DNA of 64,000 nt from Candidatus Pelagisphaera phototrophica. GTDB lineage: Bacteria > Verrucomicrobiota > Verrucomicrobiia > Opitutales > Opitutaceae. Location of the stretch: the NCBI RefSeq assembly GCF_014529625.1, contig NZ_CP076039.1:248001-312000 (forward strand), given 5' to 3'. A program made the translations under genes and the position numbers. Position 1 is the first letter of the stretch; each line of letters opens with the position of its first letter. The notes under the pieces are model-generated. The model saw only the letters and a list, made by a program, of their open reading frames with translations, was not told where the DNA came from and searched no databases. Shown piece after piece: positions 61,544 to 64,000 of this stretch.

Positions 61544-62857
61544 ATGAAACAGAGCCGCATCAGCAGACGCGAATTTATAACAAAGGCAACAGGTGCCGCA
61601 TTGGCCTTCCCTACGATCCTTCCCGCTTCGGCACTGGGCCGTGACGGTAAGGTGGCTCCAAGCGAGCGGATAAATATGGGCATGCTGGGAGTCGGAGCCC
61701 GCGGCCTCGGCAATACCAGGAATTTCCTTGGCCTTGACGACGTTCGCATCGGTGCCATCTGCGACGTCAACCAGACGCATTTAAGCCGGGCAAGTCAGGC
61801 TATTTCAGAGCAAAGCGAAAGCAACGACCTCAGATCCTACACGGACTTTCGCGAGCTAAATGCAGACCCGTCCATCGACGCGATCATGATGGCCCTGCCC
61901 GTCCACTGGCACACCATTCCCTCGCTGGATGCGATCGCCCAAGGCAAGCACATCTACTACGAGAAACCCATGGCACTCTCTCTCAAAGAAGCCCAGATGG
62001 TCCGTGCCGCTGTAAAAAAGCACAATATCATCTTTCAGTTTGGCACACAGCAACGGTCTAGCATTTATTTCCGGTGGGCCTCCGAGCTAGCCATGAACGG
62101 ACGACTAGGAGAGATTCAGAAGATCGAAGTGGGGGTACCGGGCGGCGAAGTGTCCGAAGAGTTTCCTGAGGAGCCGATCCCGGAATGGGTCGACTGGGAG
62201 CGTTGGTCCGGTCCCGCTCCATCGGCACCATTCAATGAAAAACGCCTAAAGCGCTCTTTTCACGAACTCATCGCTGACTATTCCCTCGGCATGATCTCTT
62301 GTTGGGGTATCCATCATATGGATATAGCCAATTGGGGTAACGGAACGGACAGCACTGGACCCGTAAGCGTCGAGGGAACGGGAAATTTCCCCAAAACGGG
62401 TACCTGCGATACGGTTTTGGATTGGCGGGTCCGTTTTGAGTTTGAGAAAGCGCCCCCCATCGAATTCAGCGATCAGGGCCACCACCGCATGGGGGTGAAC
62501 TACGTGGGCGACCAGAGTTCTCTCCACGTCACCCGTGGAGCCATCAATCCCGAAAGTAAAGGATTTCTTCGCGATCCTAATAACAAAGAGGACGCCCTAC
62601 CCACTCGTCTACTGGTAAGTGCGAATCATTATCGTAATTTCATCGATGCTATCAGGAACGGGAGCCAACCGATTGCCCCGATCGATTCCGCCGTACGTTC
62701 CGACACGCTCTGCCAACTCGCCCTCATCGCCATCAAATGCGGCCGCAAACTGCAATGGGATCCCAAAAAGGAACAGTTCGTCAACGACGCCCGAGCTAAT
62801 GGAATGCTGCAGCCCCGAAAGCCCCGCAGCCCATGGAAGCTCCCCCAGATTGCCTGA
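61544..62857 (+). CDS. Tat-exported Gfo/Idh/MocA family oxidoreductase
   Basis: A 437-residue dehydrogenase with a twin-arginine signal (SRREFITKATGAALAFPTI). Rossmann part: GMLGVGARGLGNTRNFLG and ALPVHWHTIPSLDAIAQG, with YYEKPMAL as the conserved EKP. The catalytic His region is in SCWGIHHMDIANWGNG. Verrucomicrobia and Planctomycetes encode many such exported oxidoreductases for sugar or cyclitol oxidation. It is in the catabolic island with the esterases and the cupredoxin fusion. Confidence 0.92.
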   Translation: MKQSRISRREFITKATGAALAFPTILPASALGRDGKVAPSERINMGMLGVGARGLGNTRNFLGLDDVRIGAICDVNQTHLSRASQAISEQSESNDLRSYTDFRELNADPSIDAIMMALPVHWHTIPSLDAIAQGKHIYYEKPMALSLKEAQMVRAAVKKHNIIFQFGTQQRSSIYFRWASELAMNGRLGEIQKIEVGVPGGEVSEEFPEEPIPEWVDWERWSGPAPSAPFNEKRLKRSFHELIADYSLGMISCWGIHHMDIANWGNGTDSTGPVSVEGTGNFPKTGTCDTVLDWRVRFEFEKAPPIEFSDQGHHRMGVNYVGDQSSLHVTRGAINPESKGFLRDPNNKEDALPTRLLVSANHYRNFIDAIRNGSQPIAPIDSAVRSDTLCQLALIAIKCGRKLQWDPKKEQFVNDARANGMLQPRKPRSPWKLPQIA

Positions 62858-62943
62858 GTACAATTATACACGATTGGTAACCGTGTAAATAGATTAGGAT
62901 GTTTTTTAATACCACATGCAAAAAGATTTGATACAGTGGTGCT

Positions 62944-63033
62944 AGTCGAAACGAAAGTAGCGCAAGGCGGCGAATCGCTTGCTCAGCGAGTGTCTGACGC
63001 GATTCACCAACGCCGCGAACTCTCGTTTCGGCT
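62944..63033. repeat. Long imperfect hairpin preceding repeat copy C
   Basis: Left arm AGTCGAAACGAAAGTAGCG... (62944-62978) and right arm ...CTCTCGTTTCGGCT (62999-63033) pair at about 23 of 35 positions, with strong outer 15-bp and inner GAATCGC/GCGATTC blocks. It ends a few bases before the dispersed repeat copy. It could be a structured RNA, a terminator-like stem for the upstream oxidoreductase or part of a composite repeat. Confidence 0.55.
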
Positions 63034-63037
63034 GCAT

Positions 63038-63077
63038 CCCTCCGCATCAAATCGGAACAATTGAATTTCCTATCAAT
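63038..63077. repeat. Dispersed intergenic repeat, copy C
   Basis: CCCTCCGCATCAAATCGGAA followed by CAATTGAATTTCCTATCAAT. It has the single CTCCG-led half but no upstream TTCCTATCAAC half, unlike copies A and B. It lies directly before the last hydrolase gene. Confidence 0.78.
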
Positions 63078-63103
63078 CAAATTCATTCTATTCCTCTAAT
63101 TAT

Positions 63104-64000
63104 ATGATCTTCAAACACGCATCGATCCTCTTTTTTACCATTGTAGCTTTATCTCATGCAGTCGTGGCCGAGAAGCCTGTCCCTACCCATGCGGATGTTT
63201 CCTATGGCGCACACGAAAGGCACGTATTCGATATTTGGATAACACCATCAGATAACACCACACCGCTCGTCATCTACATTCACGGCGGAGGCTTTCGCAA
63301 AGGAAACAAAAATACCATCACGGAAGACTCATTGAAACGATTTCAAGAAGCCGGTCTATCCGTAGCAGCTATTCATTATCGCTTATCCGGGACAGGACCC
63401 TACCCGATCATGATGGAAGATGCCGCTCGTTGTTTGCAGACAATCCGCAGCCGAGCCAAGGAGTGGAATTTAGATGCCGACAAAGTTGCCTGCTATGGTG
63501 GTTCGGCCGGAGCCGGCATCTCACTTTGGCTAGGTTTTCATGAAGACCTGGCCGATCCCAAAAGCGATGATCCGATCTCACGACAATCAACCCGGATTAC
63601 CGCGGTGGCTACCAGGAACGGACAATCGACTTACGATCTTCGCGACTTCCGCAAAATCTTCAATGTCCCCGAACTGCCAGCCGAAGAGGCCCTCTTCCCC
63701 ATGTTTGCTGTTACCGATGCGACGGAATGGAACTATCCGCATGTAGAGGAACTCATGGAGGATGCATCACCCATTAATCACCTGACAAAAGACGACGCTC
63801 CCGTTTACATGAACTATACGCGAGGAAACCTGTTTGTGAATCGAGAAACAAAAGCAGGAGCTTGGGTTCATCATGTAAAACTGGGGCTGCACCTGCAAAA
63901 AGCCATGAAGAAGCTCGGGGTGGAATGCTCGGTGGTTTCTCCTGAACATGCTGAGACTCGTTACGGAAGCTTCGAAGCGTTTTTGATCGAGAAACTGACT
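63104..64000 (+). CDS. Exported alpha/beta-hydrolase (partial, runs off the right edge)
   Basis: Starts at ATG 63104; at least 299 residues are visible with no stop by 64000. It has a signal peptide (KHASILFFTIVALSHAVVA), then VSYGAHERHVFDIWITPS, oxyanion LVIYIHGGGFRKGNK and nucleophile elbow ACYGGSAGAGISLWLGF, typical of the BD-FAE/esterase_lipase fold. The visible part stops shortly after EAFLIEKLT. It belongs to the catabolic island and follows repeat copy C. Confidence 0.88.
   Translation, partial: MIFKHASILFFTIVALSHAVVAEKPVPTHADVSYGAHERHVFDIWITPSDNTTPLVIYIHGGGFRKGNKNTITEDSLKRFQEAGLSVAAIHYRLSGTGPYPIMMEDAARCLQTIRSRAKEWNLDADKVACYGGSAGAGISLWLGFHEDLADPKSDDPISRQSTRITAVATRNGQSTYDLRDFRKIFNVPELPAEEALFPMFAVTDATEWNYPHVEELMEDASPINHLTKDDAPVYMNYTRGNLFVNRETKAGAWVHHVKLGLHLQKAMKKLGVECSVVSPEHAETRYGSFEAFLIEKLT

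Noticed and set aside
1-64000. CRISPR array, prophage, rRNA operon or toxin-antitoxin pair
   Set aside because: No regularly spaced repeats, no phage structural genes, no rRNA-like sequence and no convincing two-gene toxin-antitoxin pair were seen.

Overview
The window looks like chromosomal DNA from a marine-type Verrucomicrobiota, most likely class Opitutae (Opitutales/Puniceicoccales side). This is inferred from gene content. It includes a PVC-type sorbosone-dehydrogenase-like giant protein with a cupredoxin tail, Tat-exported Gfo/Idh/MocA oxidoreductases, paired Ig-domain exoproteins, oleC and oleD homologues, and a FIST protein. No rRNA and no CRISPR array were seen; one tRNA (Gly-UCC) is present.

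Layout. 0-5 kb: two exported TPR-type proteins, an ExbB/TolQ-like channel protein and rsmD, all on the plus strand. 5-10 kb (minus): TatT lipoprotein, DctP receptor, fused DctQM TRAP permease, then rsmE. 10-14 kb (minus): an exported protein, an ECF sigma factor overlapping its anti-sigma factor, then FetAB-type ABC genes; a Gfo/Idh/MocA gene diverges from fetA. 15-20.5 kb (minus): two paralogous Ig-domain proteins with an unusual N-terminal leader, then four overlapping genes (DUF3570, ApbE, TlpA-like thioredoxin, DUF4266 lipoprotein). 20.7-25 kb: a GGCT-like protein, DUF3127, a helical-repeat protein and HflKC. 25.5-29 kb: tRNA-Gly, a GT4 glycosyltransferase and a CobW-type GTPase.

29-34.6 kb is an accessory-looking stretch. 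It holds a FabZ-like dehydratase, gene remnants, a near-identical 22-bp repeat at 29.3 and 30.6 kb, a RadD helicase very close to the proteobacterial protein, a pseudogene with three stops in one preserved frame, and a perfect 13-bp hairpin. 34.7-39 kb is housekeeping and regulation (map, rmuC, DtxR family, response regulator, Smr). 39-45 kb: TonB-like protein, FIST, oleC, lipoprotein, rnd, HDAC-like deacetylase. 45.3-46 kb is a frameshifted beta-barrel pseudogene. 46-50 kb: CysJ-like flavoprotein, exported thioredoxin, and an Na/Pi cotransporter interrupted by one in-frame TGA where Trp is expected. 50-54 kb: an oleD-sixA-SDR-LplA operon.

54-64 kb is a catabolic island of exported hydrolases, a DUF6807/PVC-propeller/cupredoxin fusion, a Tat oxidoreductase and a small lectin-like protein. 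Its intergenic regions carry a dispersed repeat and a MITE-like element.

Ways the genes may work together: solute capture by TatT-DctP-DctQM; a possible envelope flavin/thiol redox module (ApbE, TlpA, DUF4266, DUF3570); beta-lactone/olefin lipid synthesis from two separate ole loci; and sugar or polyol oxidation plus ester hydrolysis in the last 10 kb. No wholly new multi-gene system can be proven from sequence alone. The best leads are the ApbE/DUF4266 operon, the Ig-protein leader, the interrupted transporter and the 54-63 kb repeats.
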